DNA of 64,000 nt from Pyropia yezoensis (GCA_009829735.1 CM020619.1:28918063-28982062), one strand, 5' to 3'; shown: positions 39,659 through 52,200, counted from the stretch's first letter. Numbers and translations: made by a program. Notes: generated by a model from the letters alone, not told the origin.

Positions 39659-40980
39659 CTGTGTAGACGTCGGATGCGCACTTGGCGTTCAAAAAGATCT
39701 CGCGGTGGGTAGGGCGCAAGAGCTTCTGCATGGAGATGAAGTCCAGCGTCAATCACAAAGGTGCAGCGCTAGAGGAGTTCGAGAAGGTTCAATGCAAGAG
39801 TCAATGAGCCGCCGTAGACAGCACCCCTGGTGTTGGCTCGGAGAGCAAGCGGGACAAGAACAAACCAGACGAAGAGAAAGCAAGCACAACTTACCTTGAT
39901 TGCCTTGGCTGCGATGCGATCCTGCGCATGCTGCTCATCACTGATCTCCTTCTCGCTCAAGGCTGACGCCGGCGCGGCTGACACGGCAGCTGCGGCTGCC
40001 TCACGCGCGGCCACCAGCTCCGTCACCATCGTCGTCGTTGCGCTCTGCGCCGCCGTCACTTTCTCAGCCAACACCGCAAAGTTGTTCGTCTTGGCCATCT
40101 CGGAGGACACCAACGAAGACACGTGGTCAACCGTTGTCTGCATCTTCGCCATCTTGGTGTCGAGGGCCTTGAAGCCGGTAAGCGACGCAATCCCTAACGC
40201 CTCGATGGTGGTGATTGGCTGCCGGGCGCAACCCCCGGCGCCACCGCCTCGACCGGGTGCATGCGAGAGACGCCTCGGAGAGGGCGAGCGCGAGCGCCCT
40301 GCAGTACTAGGGCGGAGTGGAGCTGACAGATTGAGAGGCCCACCACCTTCCATCGGGCTCCGCAGCTGCGCCACCGCGCGCGACGGGGGCGGCGTGTATG
40401 GACGGGCGGGGGGCGCCGTGACCCCCGCAGGGGGCCCCGATGACGCAGCGCGCGGCGGACGGCCCCCGATGGGCTGGAAGACCAGGTTGTTCATAGGAGG
40501 GGAGGGGCGACGTAGCATAGACTCAGTGTCCATCGACGTCGGCGTGCCCGATAGTGTGGGCCGGAGGCGAGGGTCGAACGACGACCCGCTGGACTCAGCA
40601 GGCGCCACACCGCTGGAAGGAGAGCCACGCACCCTGGCACCACCTGACGCAGACGAATGGCCTGCAGTGGAGTTCCCCACGCGCGCGTTCATGTAGGCAG
40701 TGCCGCCGGAGATGACCTGCGCGCGGCCATGGTCCATAGCAAGACCATCTGGGGCAGAGCCTTGACCAAGGCCGCCCCACTCGTTGCGCGCAGATCCAGC
40801 GACTGTCCCGCCAGCAGAAAACGACAGGCCAGCCGCACCGTACTGGAGCGAGGCCATCGGCATCACCGCCGCGCTAGGCGCCGTAAAAAGGGGAGCAGAC
40901 GGCAAGCCAGCAGGGAAGTTGATGTGCGGAAGATTTCCAGCTGCCTCGTCTCCAGGAGTAGGCTGCTGACCAGGGGCCAT
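39659..40980 (-). CDS. Unknown coiled-coil protein gene, 3'-truncated, one intron
   Basis: ATG at 40980 (MAPGQQPTPGD) follows a pyrimidine-rich leader ending CCTCAGCC. Exon 1 (40980-39895, 362 codons) encodes a Pro/Ser/Gly-rich region followed near residues 270-360 by a heptad-rich helix (LDTKMAKMQTTVDHVSSLV...AAREAAAAAV) and DEQHAQDRIAAKAIK. It ends exactly at AAG|GTAAGT, a consensus donor. A likely acceptor (ATGCAG|AAG) gives exon 2 at 39725-39659, encoding KLLRPTHREIFLNAKCASDVYT, cut off by the F1 LTR. The intron would be 169 bp. An alternative acceptor lies near 39770. The function is unknown. It could be a host gene or an accessory gene of a DNA transposon with the transposase relic at 44846. 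Confidence 0.55.
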
Positions 40981-40999
40981 GGCTGAGGTGAGGAGAAGG

Positions 41000-42060
41000 G
41001 GGTACAAGGAGAGGAAAAGAAGGCAAGCGAAGAGGGCTGGTTGTCGGAGCAATGACGCAACGTGTGACGTGAGTGGGGTGTTGTGGGCCGACTCGAAGGG
41101 GTACTGTCTGGCCCCAGGCGCCCCTCTTATGCGTCCCGGAGAGCCCGAGTCACTGCTGGCACCCCTCCTTAGCATACCGTGCCGAGGGCTCATCGCCTAT
41201 GCGCAGAAACAGAAGGCAAGCGCCAGGCACGCCGAAAGAATCGTGCCACAGGACGTTGCTAGCGAGCCACGTGAAAAGGTAGCTCATCCGGCGCAAGACT
41301 GTTCCGCCCATTCGACAAACAAATGCGCCGAGCCGCATTGGATCTTTCAAAGAAAGCTCAGCGCAAGAACGCATGGTACACAATGTCAGATGTGAACGGC
41401 AAGCGCTAGGGTGCCACGATGCTGCCTACACCAACATAGGCAGCCGAGCATGGCGCAAAATCAAGAACGGCGCCCAAACATCTGAGGAGATCCGTCAAGA
41501 AGCAATAAAAGCAGGAAAGGCGTCGGCGGCTTAACATACCAGAGCCGCGCACTGCAAGGTCGACGGTGTCACTCATCTCCGGTAGGCACGTCTGCTCACC
41601 CAGCATCAGCGGTGTGACAAGAGACGCGTGGAGCGTGTTGGAGAAAGTATACCGGTATGGTGGCGGGGAGCGTCAGGACCCCCGTCCCGGCACACAGACA
41701 GCCCGGAGGGTACGGGATTCGCGACATGGCCGGGCACCGTGCGGGAGACAGCTAATGTGGTGGACGACCCAGGCGGCGCCCAGGCGAAGCACGCGCTCGC
41801 GAAGATCATCCATGATGGCTCTCTCCAAGACCCATGAGTGTGGACAGAGATGGTAAAAAGTAGCACTCACGATTCCTGAACAGTGTTCACCCAAGACCAA
41901 TCCCCCAAACAAAGTCTGCGCAGCAACACTCCTATGATCTGCGAAAGCTCTTTTCGCGTCTGTTTCAAGTCCGCTTTTCGATTTCTTAAGTATCACAAAG
42001 TGCTCTGCATAAATTGATTCAGTGCGCAAACAGACAGTCAGTCCGACACCGCGTCAGCAA
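41000..42060 (-). other. Possible additional exons; nothing firm
   Basis: On the minus strand there are donor-like GTATGT (near 41540) and GTGAGT (near 41870) sites and a pyrimidine-rich CTCCTCAG acceptor-like site near 41483, with short open stretches between. They could belong to a spliced gene upstream of 40980 but no motif supports a product. Confidence 0.25.
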
Positions 42061-42650
42061 CCAGTACGGTGACCGCCTCGGCCGTCACCCACAGCGCGGC
42101 CATCGCTTCAGCCACCCCCGGCACTGAAGTCACAGCCGTCAGGAACCCCACGGCGGTCATGACTGCCACGGCGATCACTACAGCCACGGCGGTCACATCC
42201 GCCACGGACATCGTGGCTGCCGCGGACGTCGTGCGCGCTGCCCCCCCGCACCCCCGTGACCACCACCATGACTGTGGCTGCCGCGGACGTCGTGGTTTCT
42301 TCCCCCCCCCCCTCCGTGACCGCCGCCATGACTGTGGCTACCGCGGAAGTCGTGGGTGCTGCCATGACTGTGGCAGCCGCGGACGTCGTGGATGCTGCCC
42401 CCCCCCCCACCGTGACCGCCGCCATGCCTGTGGCCACCGCCAAGGCCGTCACCGTTGCAACGGTTGTCACTACTCCGCCACCTCTATCGCGACTGCCACG
42501 GAGGTGGGTACAGGGGTCGGCACCGCCACGGCCGTCGTGGCTGCCCCGGCGGTAAGGCCCGCACGTCGTCACCGCCGCCACTGCCCTCACAGCCGCAACG
42601 GCCAGCACAGCCGCCATGGTCACGGTCGTCAGCACCTTCGCGGTCGACAC
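42060..42650. repeat. GC-rich minisatellite
   Basis: Short blocks such as GCCACGGCGGTCAC and units of about 55-60 bp (GACCGCCGCCATGACTGTGG followed by CCGCGGACGTCGTGG and a C-run) recur at least four times. The open frames here (Ala/Thr/Val or Arg/Gly/His-rich) follow from the repeat. Confidence 0.7.
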
Positions 42651-42849
42651 CGGCCCTCGGCCGTCGCTGCCGCACGGTCTTCAAGGGCGCCACGGTCGGC
42701 GGATCGTTCCGCTGCCGCTTGAGGTGGTGCCAGCGCTCATGGCGCTCCAGCTGGTCGCGGTGCATGAACGGGCACAGCAGAAGGAGAGCCAGTGGGGCGT
42801 TGCCGAACCGTGGGCGGAGCACAGGTGGCGGACATAAACACGGGGGGCA

Positions 42850-42871
42850 GGGGGGGGGGGGGGGGGGGGGG
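42850..42871. repeat. Run of 22 G
   Basis: Uninterrupted G homopolymer, preceded by another G6. It could form a quadruplex and is prone to length error in assembly. Confidence 0.95.
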
Positions 42872-43214
42872 TAGCGTGTGCAGAAGATCGTAGAGCGGAA
42901 GGTTGAGGGTGCGCGCGGTTGGAAGACCGGTGACACGCCATGGAGACATGCCACGGATATGTGAGATAGCAAGAAGTAGAAAAAATACTGTGGGCGTCAG
43001 GCGGAGCGTCCGAGAAGCGACTGCCGGCGAGGTCCACCCGCGCCCAGGGCTGCACGCACCTGACGCACCGCCAAGGGCGGAATAGGCGCACCTGAGCTGG
43101 GAGAGGCGGATTTCGTTGAGTCGGCTGGGGGGGCTGGGCGAGTGGGGGGAAGGTAGGGGAGTGGTAGCGGTCCGCAGGGGAGGTGCGCGCAGAGCGACGA
43201 CGGCCGCTCGACGT

Positions 43215-43430
43215 CCACTACGCGAAGGCGATGGCCACCGTCAAGGCCGTGGCTATCGCTTCGGCGGTACCCGCCGCCACGGCCGTCAACGCCGCCACGG
43301 CCGTCGCGGCCGCGGTGGTGGTCAGCGCTGGCACCGCCGGCCCGCCTGCTTCGGCGGCCAGCACGGCGGTCGCCAGAGCAACGGCCAACGTGGCTGCCCC
43401 GGCGGCAGTTCCCGGTCGCCACTGGCAAGA
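43215..43430. repeat. GCC/ACGGCCGTC-rich degenerate repeat
   Basis: Blocks of GCCACGGCCGTCAACGCC type similar to 42060-42650. No gene supported. Confidence 0.5.
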
Positions 43431-44845
43431 CACCATGAGGGCTGCAGCGGAAAGGACCTGCGCCCACGCCATGGCCGCAGCGGCCGAGGACGCTTCGGCA
43501 GTCGTGCACCACTTCCACAAGGAACGGCAGACCAACTCCGGTCTCGCGGGGAAACTCGCCAATAAGCCCTCCGAATACGAGTCATTTACCGATGTAAACC
43601 CCGGAAGCCGGTAAAACATTCTCGTTTTGCCATGTCGAGTCGCTCTGCTGTTCAGCAGAACGAAGGTGCAGTGGAAACAATCCGTCGCGAGTTATCCTTC
43701 ATAAATTGGCAGCAGCCACTCGCCTTCCCGGAAAGTGGACCCCAACCGGGAAGTGGGCGTTGATTCTCTGTTCAGTTTGTTTTCGTTGGCGCCGACCGCA
43801 GGTCCATGCGTGATACCTTCGCACGCGCGCCACCTGGGACGTCGCAGTGCAGGAGGACCTCGTTCACGCATGAGCACGTCCCTTCCAGACTGCGCTGTAC
43901 TTTTGTCCGTGCTTGGGAGGGCTCGGGCGAGGTTTTTCATCACACAACCACCCACCGGACGACACCTGCTTCCCTCTTGAGGTTGCAGACGTGCCTGCCG
44001 TGCTCCACGTGGGCTGCACCACCAGACGCGGTGGCACTTCTCGCCAGTGCCGCGGCTGACTGGCGCACGCCTGGATGTGCTTTTGCTATCTTGAGGGGGT
44101 ACTCCTGGTACGTTGAGGTGGGCAATGCTGACTGTTTCCTATCCTGCTACCCAGAACAGCACTCGTTGCAGCATTATGGCGCAAGCAGCTGCAGATCGTC
44201 CGGGAGGGGGGAGCAGCACCTGGGCAGCACAACTGATGAAAGCTGTTGCTGTGCTACCTACTTCGCTGGGTGTGCTTTGCGCGTGTGTCTCTCTGTGCGT
44301 GGTTTTTTGAATTCGGCGTGGCACATTGACAGGGCACCCGCACGGGGCCTTGCGCTGACGGGAAGGACGGCGTCCAGAGCGGGCTTGGAACCGCTTGCGG
44401 GGCGGCAGACAGGCCGTTAGCAGATCATTTTCCGATGGCCCTGCAGGCGCACTGGCCTGTGCCATGGCAGCTCCTACCCGGCGGACAGAGCGGTAAGCTG
44501 GTCACTGGTAGCCCATTTGGAGGGGGCGTGGCCAGCGCGGTGGCCGTAGCGGTCAGATTCTGTTCTGTGCGGGCTGCCCACGAGGGGCCCAGGATGCTCC
44601 TTTGGATGGGGCACCCTGTGTCTGGCCGTATGGGGAGCAACACGCACGTTTGTGTGGTTGGGCCCGTACTGACGGTGCAGCCGTCCGGCTGCTATGCAAG
44701 AGCGGCAGCCGTCGCTTGCCTCGTTCCCTACCAGGATACCTGTACCACTCTTCCCTGCCCAGCCCGCTTCCCTGTGCTCTGTGCTCTCGTGCGCCTGTGC
44801 TCTTGAACCTCTCTCTCCGCCACCTTCCCTCCCCTCGCGTCAAAG
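43431..44845. other. No supported gene
   Basis: Mixed-composition DNA with short unrelated frames. The last 100 bases are pyrimidine-rich and could be the leader of the transposase relic. Confidence 0.4.
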
Positions 44846-46357
44846 ATGGCCCCCGCTGGTACTTCTTCGTTGCTTTCCTGCTGGTACTGCCCCCGCTTGT
44901 TCGATGCCCCGGCACAGCGCAGCCGCCAGATGGCGACCGCTCACCCCGACGAGAGCATGCTGATCCCCCCGACTCGCGCCGGCGACGGACGCGCGCGGGA
45001 CACAGCCCGTGCCCCGCCAGACCCCCATCAATGCACTGTGCCTGGTCCGTCGCACGTCGCTGTGGCTGGCAACGGTCATGATTGGATCCTACCATTGTTC
45101 AGTGACACGGAGGAGGACGCTGGGCCGCTCGACGAGCTTTCTGAAGAGGCTCGTGGGCCGGGTTGAAACCACGATGATGATGGCATGGAGCGTGGCGCTC
45201 TAGCGGCTCCTGAGCCGCCGTCGGGCGTGCTGATCGGAAGCATCTCGGCGCGCATCCGAGAATACTACGCTGGCAAGCCGGAAGCAGGCCGCGCCATTCC
45301 GTGTGAGTCAGACGCTCACGCGCTGCTGCCGTCAGACTTTGACACGCCTGAGTTCCAGGCCATTCTGCGGCACGTCGTCACCGCGGGCGGGACGGGCTTG
45401 TCCCAAGCCGACCAGGAGAAGCTCGGCGCTCTGCTACTCATGCTGGAGGAGTCATATAACCTCCCCCATGATCAGCGTCAGATTGCGAGGCGCTTCCCCA
45501 AGCCGCAGTCGCTCGTAACGTCTGTCTGTCGCGAGCAGCGCCGCGTCATGGCGGCCCGCCACTGGATGGAGGTGGGCATCGATATTGCCGGGGTGACGTA
45601 CAAATTTTACTTTCGTGACCTGCTGCGGACGGCGCTGGACTCTCTCCGCGGGGCGGACAAGATCGTCCTCGTTGGCGCGGCGCTGGACCCGGGCGAGGAC
45701 GGTGTAGCCCGTCGCTCACACACTTTTGACTCCGACATTTTTCTCCGTGAGCAGGCGGACGTTACGCGGCTGCACGGGGACGCCGCTCGAGTGTTGGGTG
45801 TGCAGGTCCACGCGGACGAAGCTGTCGTTCCTGGAACCGCGCAAACTACGTGTACCCTGTGCGGGCCCTGGTCATCAACAACCGCGACGGGGGCGGCTCG
45901 TGGGAGACCGTGGGGCTGATCCCCCACATCTACAAGGTTGTCGGGGACGTCAAGAACGCACGAGCTCGCCTCGCCGTCAGCGACGGGCGGAATGACCTTT
46001 TGCAGCGCTGCCTGGCCGTGCTGCTGCGCGACTTTATCGAGGCGAGTGAAAATGGAGTGACTGTCGCGCTCCGCACGCAGGGGAAGGTCCCCTTTGTTCC
46101 CCGAGTGGTCGGCCTCGTCGTCGACCAGGTCGGGGAGCGCGCGATGCTGGGGTTGATGGGCAGCATGTCGCAGTTTAATTGCTCGCATTGCCTGGTGCGG
46201 CGCGGCGCGTCGTGTCTGACAGGCTGCCCTACACCGGCAGAGAGGCCTGTTGTCTCCACGCTGGAGGCGCAGCTAGCCGCTGCGCTTGCCCGCGAGTCAG
46301 ATGGGCGACCCCGCACGCGTCGAGAGCTTTCCCGCACAATGAGTGCCCTTCCATTCG
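44846..46357 (+). pseudogene. Plavaka/CACTA-like transposase relic, cut by F1 LTR
   Basis: Frame from ATG 44846 (MAPAGTSS) runs through an acidic stretch (SDTEEDAG) to a TGA at 45164-45166, then continues in the same frame from ATG 45185 to about 45840. There a frame change is needed to reach the segment at 45850-46357. After the change come YPVRALVINN, a helix LLQRCLAVLLRDFIEA, VTVALRTQGKVPFVPRVVGLVVDQ and a C-x-x-C (CSHC). This order resembles the Plavaka-type or En/Spm-like transposase core (Y-P-V-Y-L strand, long helix, then P-x-x-x-x-x-x-D and a Cys pair). The 3' half is missing because the F1-E LTR begins at 46358. The identification rests on motif memory only. Confidence 0.5.
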
Positions 46358-46824
46358 TGTGGCAAAAACCACATGCACACACGGCACCCAAGTTGGGGCG
46401 GTGTGCTAGGGCTGCCTCCCGTGTCGGGGGAACCGGAAGAAGTGCAAGTCGCACACACTCTGTCCCTGTTGTGGGGCAAACCCCCCACGGACAAACAAGA
46501 GGATGGTGTGTGGTCCAACAGTTTCTTGGTCGGGACGGGGACGCAGGGCCAAGCCCCGCTGTCCCTCCCCTTATCCCCCCCGGGTCCACTCAGAATCTCG
46601 CCACTCAGAATCTCCCACCCCAGCACCTGCCCACCGGGCCACACGAAAATTCAAGACGATAAATGCAGAAAACCCTCAAATCCAAGTTGGATTTACTACT
46701 AAGCTAACTATCCCAAACTTAGGGAATATGGACCCAAATGCAGGGGGAGGAACGGATCAGGCTAGTGGCCTGCCGCCCCTTGCATGGCACGTGTTGCCCC
46801 CCTACCTGGGGGTCAATACTGCCA
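46358..46824 (-). repeat. F1-E 3' LTR (467 bp)
   Basis: Identical to the F1-D 5' LTR at all but about two positions by eye. Confidence 0.9.
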
Positions 46825-46841
46825 CACTCCCCTCTCCTCAG
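46825..46841 (-). other. Polypurine tract of F1-E
   Basis: Same sequence and place as at 35111-35127. Confidence 0.8.
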
Positions 46842-47164
46842 TTCCGACCGACCCGGTCGGCCCTGTGAGGGGGTGCGTAAACGCACGTCTCGGCGTTGGG
46901 GGCGCGACTTGCTGTCCCCCATCGAGTACGTAACACGGATGTGGAGGCGGTCACGTTGACCGCCCCTCTCCTCAAGCTTGCCCACTCGGCAGCTTGCTCT
47001 CCTCAGTTCACACTTCACCATCACCACCACCTTTCCTTCACCTTCCACTGGGCCGCCCCACGCTGCGGAGGCCACCCGTATACCCACGATCCGAGTCCCC
47101 CTCAACTCGAGGCGGGTCTCGTGCTGCGATAGCCAGAGCGTCTCTCCCCAACTTGGGGAGAGCC

Positions 47165-49108
47165 ATGGCGACTCCGGGAGTGGAGACGGACTCTCTTGAC
47201 GAGCGCATGGAGGACACCTCCTACGGGGCAGCACCCGCCGGGACTTCCGGCGGGGGCTCCGCGATCGCTCCGGGGGACGGGACTCCCGCGTCACCCGGCT
47301 TTGGGTTGACGGCGGGGTCTCCCCCGGAGGTGGGACAAGTTGTCCCGCGTGAGGCCTTGGGGCGGTGGTTTTACCCCGCTTGGCCTCTCTATGAGGAGGG
47401 GCTGACTGTTCTTCGCTGTGGCCGACTTGGCGCAGCGATGGGCCGGGTATGGGACCGCCTACGGGAGAAGTATCCCCGTAGGGTCGGGTTCCCTGCCGGC
47501 TTCAGGACGGACCAGTTTGCCTTTCTGGACGATGAGGAGGTTGAGGACGTTCAGCGTGCCAAGGCCATGGTGGACCGCGGGGGAACTATCCCGGGTCCCG
47601 GCGACTTGCCGACCTTCACGTGGGACGCTGTGGCAACTCGCCCACCGTACCTCCACGAGGCCGACCCGCACACTCATCACTTTGATGTGCGGATGGAGAA
47701 AGACTTCCGGCGAGGTCCCTACTTGGTGACCTCGGCTCAACTTGAGTTTCCTCAACAGTCTGCTGCCAGTAAGGATCAGTACTATCCGAAGAAGCCCGAG
47801 TGGTGGCCTCAAGTTGAGGTCCCCTACGGGTTCCCGGCGTTGTTGCCACGGTTGCTTGACCACTTCGGCTCCGTCATGTTGACGGCTGCCCCTGATCACC
47901 TGGTGTGGGCCATGTTGGCCACCCAGTGGCTCCTCGAGGTCATGTCGACCTGGGTGTCCTGTGTTCAGCGGCGAGGGATGCTCTGGCATCTCCCCCTCCG
48001 GCTCCTCCAAGGTTTGGAACAGCTCACCCCTCAGCTAGTTGCTGAGGGGTGCTCATCAGGACAACTCACTCTACTTGAGGAGATGCTCCGGCTCCATAAG
48101 TTTATCGAGTGGGAGAGCATTGAGCACAAGTTGCGCCGCCCCACTCGTGGGCCCAAGGACGATGGCGCACTTCGCCAGTTCGTGTGGGTCGCTCGTGAAC
48201 TTCACGACGGCCGTGTGGTCCTACGAGAGGGGTTGGGCATCGGGGACTACCCGTATGCCCCGGGGGTGGATCGCCACACTGCGCCACCCCCGGACAAGCC
48301 CATAGTTATGGCCGTGCCGTCCTATGATGACCATATGACTCAACCCACTGCGGGGGCCCCAAGTCGGGGTCGCAGTTACACCCGGGTACCGCCACCTCTG
48401 CGGGCCCCTCCGCTTCCTCCTGTTCCTTTCCAACCTCACGGGAACATCCCGATCAGCGTGGCCGTGGAGTCTTCCACCCCGGTGTCCCCCAACTTGGGGG
48501 CCACCCTCCTGACGGTATACCCCAAGTTGGTGTTGCCGCCCACGCCTCTAACCTCAGAGATGATGATCACCACGTTGGTGCGCACCATTTCCTGGTTGGC
48601 CGCGTCGACCGCAACCCTACAGAGTTCCGAGACTCCTCAACTTGAGGAGCGCGTTCGTACTGCAGTGGCGACCGCGAGTTGCGAGTCGGTGGCGGAGTTT
48701 ATGACAGCCGAGTTGGCTCGCATTGGGGCTATTATACCCCAGCCAGCCCCACTTGGGCGTGGCAAACGTCGCGCGAGCCGGGCATGCTCGCCTCCTCGCC
48801 GTCGTCGCCGACACTCGCGGCGCTCTCCTTCCGTATCGGAAGACGAGTTGTCTTACTCCGTTTCGGAGTCCTCTACCCCGTCGGAGACGGAGTCTGTCCA
48901 GCGTCTGCGTCGCAAACTTGCGCGCAAGACCAGGCAGAAGAGTGGCCACGGTCGGCGCCACTTGCGCGACCGTGAGGGACGCGACGGTTCCGACTTGGAG
49001 CCGCCGCCCCCTCCAACAAGTGGAGACCGTTATCGGCGTGGGTCTCGCCGCTCGCCTCCACGTGAGGGCGAGGGCCGTGGAGTGGGAGAGTCTAGAATGC
49101 GTGCCTAG
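47165..49108 (+). CDS. F1 antisense ORF (copy E), 647 aa
   Basis: Intact; differs from copies B and D by a handful of residues (for example RVPPPLR versus RVPPPRR, and SRACSPP versus SRAYSPP). ATG at 47165, 341 bases inside the LTR, directly after the start-codon palindrome. It converges with pol with 111 bases between stops. Domain order as in copy B. Confidence 0.85.
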   Translation: MATPGVETDSLDERMEDTSYGAAPAGTSGGGSAIAPGDGTPASPGFGLTAGSPPEVGQVVPREALGRWFYPAWPLYEEGLTVLRCGRLGAAMGRVWDRLREKYPRRVGFPAGFRTDQFAFLDDEEVEDVQRAKAMVDRGGTIPGPGDLPTFTWDAVATRPPYLHEADPHTHHFDVRMEKDFRRGPYLVTSAQLEFPQQSAASKDQYYPKKPEWWPQVEVPYGFPALLPRLLDHFGSVMLTAAPDHLVWAMLATQWLLEVMSTWVSCVQRRGMLWHLPLRLLQGLEQLTPQLVAEGCSSGQLTLLEEMLRLHKFIEWESIEHKLRRPTRGPKDDGALRQFVWVARELHDGRVVLREGLGIGDYPYAPGVDRHTAPPPDKPIVMAVPSYDDHMTQPTAGAPSRGRSYTRVPPPLRAPPLPPVPFQPHGNIPISVAVESSTPVSPNLGATLLTVYPKLVLPPTPLTSEMMITTLVRTISWLAASTATLQSSETPQLEERVRTAVATASCESVAEFMTAELARIGAIIPQPAPLGRGKRRASRACSPPRRRRRHSRRSPSVSEDELSYSVSESSTPSETESVQRLRRKLARKTRQKSGHGRRHLRDREGRDGSDLEPPPPPTSGDRYRRGSRRSPPREGEGRGVGESRMRA

Positions 49109-49219
49109 TTGGTAGCTGCCTTTGTTGTGAGAGTGTGAGGGTTAGGGCTGTAGTTAAAAGCCACTCTGCGTACCACTTCGACTTGAAGCACTCTCTTGGC
49201 ACTGTTGCTCGGCCTTCCC

Positions 49220-52200
49220 TCACGTTGAGGGAGGGCTGTTAGGGTCTATCTCATTCCGGGCACAGTACGCCCGGACCTTCTCAGCGGGAAGGTCCTCCAC
49301 ATACTCCCACGTATCATCCTTGGCTTTGTAGCCAAACCAACGCACCCTCAACATGAGGCGGTTAGTATCCTCATCCCATCCGTGGTCGATGAACTTATCG
49401 AACACGTACTCCTGCGGGCCCTGTTTGGCCGCAGGCAGTGAGGGGAGGCGCCACGCTTCCAAAGCACGCGCCCAAGCTGGGTCGCCTGCAGGCGGTGGTG
49501 CAACTTTGAACACGTCCTGTCCGTTCACTGTGCGGACCCCATCGTCACTTTCGATGGTGAAGCGCCGCCCATCAGTACGAAGGACCTGGTACGGTCCCTT
49601 CGTCTGGAATACCAGCTTACCCCCAGTTGGGGTGTGCGAGTGTACCAGCACCCAGTCACCCTGCTCGGGGACATGTTTAGCATTGCGCACCTTTTTGTCA
49701 AAGGTACGCTTGTAGCGCTTTTGTGCTTTGTCCATCTCAGCCCTGACTTTAGGGATGAGGTTTTCAAGCCTAGCGGCGAACTCCGCCTTACTCTCAGTAG
49801 GAGTAGGCGTACTGCCAGCATCCTCCCTAGTTCGGAGCGACCGCCGCACGGCAATAGACCGCACGCGACGGGGGGTCACAAAAGCGAGGGGTACTTCCCC
49901 TGTAGATGAGTGAACCTGCGAATTGTAGGCAGTAGTAAGGATAGAAATGTACTGGTCCCACGTTTTCACGTGCTCACTCACATAGTGGCGCAGCTGCCTA
50001 ACAATAGTTTTGTTGAAGCGCTCCACCTGCCCATTAGTTTGTGGGTGGTAGGGGGTGGCATAGTTTGCCTTAACCCCCAACATATCCAGCACTCCCTGAA
50101 ACAGTACAGACGCAAATTGCGGTCCATTGTCCGATAGTGTACTATCTGGGATGCCATACGCGGCAACCCAGTGATCTAGGAAGGCTGACACGACCGACAT
50201 GGCCGTGATCTCTGCCAGTGGGATCGCTCGCGTAAGTTTCGTGAAGCGGTCACAGATGACCAGGAGGTACTGGTTGCCCTCCTCGGTCACGGGCAGTGGC
50301 CCAAGGATGTCCATCGCCAACGCGGCGAAGGGCTCCTTGGCCGGGAACAATAGTATAGCCGTAGTAGGCCGCCGTTCCATCAGACGATTCTGTGCACAAC
50401 TTGTGCAGGCAGCCACCCAACTGTAGATGTCTACCACCATGGACCGCCAGTAGTACCTGGTCCTCAGGGTCTGGCACAGTTTACTAGACCCCAGGTGTCC
50501 ACCCGTGGGAGCGTTGTGCTCCCTCTCAAGGACACTGTCCTTGAGGGATGCGGGGACGACAAGTTGTTCGGTCCCCTGGAATACCCCCCTCCTCATGAGG
50601 AGGCCATCGTCTCCCAGAAAGAAACGCGTCTCTACCACTGTATCCAGTATATCCCTCTGCGACTTGCAGAAGGGATCCTCGGCCTGGGCCTTCACCACCT
50701 CGTCCAGGGACAGGGGCAAGTACTTCTTGTTCCCTGGCGCCTCGGGGTTCAACGCCTGACCCGAGCGCGTGACTACCCCCACGATGGGGATGTCCTCATC
50801 GACTGGGTTAGTGTCCAGCCCCTCGGTAGGTACCCGAGAGAGGCCGTCGGCAAGGGCATGTTGCCTGCCAGGTCGGTATTCAATGTCAAAGTTGAAGGGT
50901 GCCAGTCGCACCCTCCACCGGTTGAGACGAGTGTTCGTACAGTCCGTCTTAAAGATGAACTGCAACGCGCGGTGGTCACAGCGGATGAGGAACTTCTCAC
51001 CCTCCAGGTAGTGACGAAGTGACGTCACCGCCCACACCACTGCGAGTCCTTCCAACTCGGTGACTCCGTCGTTCTTCTCGGCCGAGTTCAGCCCCTTACT
51101 AAAGTATCCCACCGGCAAGTACTCCTTGTCCGGCTGCTGCTGAAGCAACACACAACCAAGTTGGTCGTAGCTAGCGTCCTCATCCAGGATGTAGTGGCCT
51201 CCCAACCTGGGAATAGCCAAGATGGGGGGCTTCAGCAGAAGGTCCCGAAGAGTCTCAAAGGATTCCTGCTCCACCCGACTTCGGGGAGGCAGGTTCTTCG
51301 GTAGCGTTGAGCTCACTAGCTCATTCAACGGCTTCGCCACCTTGGCGAAGCCCTTGGTGAAACGTCGGTACACGTTGCACATCCCGAGGAAGCTCCTCAT
51401 CTGGGTCTGGGTCCGGGGGTACTGAGCCTTACGAATGGCCCTCAAGTTCTTCTCGTTAACACTGAGACGCCCCGGATGGACAACATGTCCCAAGTACTCC
51501 ACCTCTTGAGTAAAGAGGTGGCACTTACTCGCCTTCAGTGACACACCGGCGTCAGCAAGTAGCTTGAACACCTGGCCAAGATGGCCAATGTGTTCCTCCG
51601 GACTTCGGGAGAACACAATGATATCGTCTAGGTACACAAGACAGATCTGCCACCGTACTCCGGCCAGAATCATGTCCATAGCGCGCTGGAAAGTTGCCGG
51701 CGCGTTACACAGACCAAACGGTAGACGCTTGCACTGGTAGGTACCACAGTGACAGGTAAAGGTAGTTTTATGCCTGTCCTCCGGGGCAATGGGAATTTGC
51801 CAGTACCCCGCGTTACAGTCCAGGGTAGAGAACACGTTTGCCTCCCCCAGAGAGTCCAGACAGTCATCCATCCTAGGTAGGGGATAACTGTCCTTCACCG
51901 TGCTCTCGTTGAGCTTACGGTAGTCGATACAAAACCGGGGGGTCCCATCAACTTTGGGGACGATAACCACCGGACTCGCCCACTCGGCGTTGCTGGCCTC
52001 GATCACATCGAGGGCCTCCATGCGAGCAACTTGCTCCTTAACGAGGGCCCTTGAACGAGGTCCTCCCCTATACGGTTGTTGGCGTATAGGGGGTGCACCG
52101 GGCTTCAACTCGATCCGGTGTTGGGTGGCTCTCATGAGTCCCAATTGACCATCCCACAACTTGTGATATTGGTCCAAGAGGCGTTCAACTTGAACCCTCA

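Noticed and set aside
42069..43614. Ala/Thr/Val and Arg/Gly/His-rich frames of 130-217 codons
   Set aside because: Products of minisatellite repeats.
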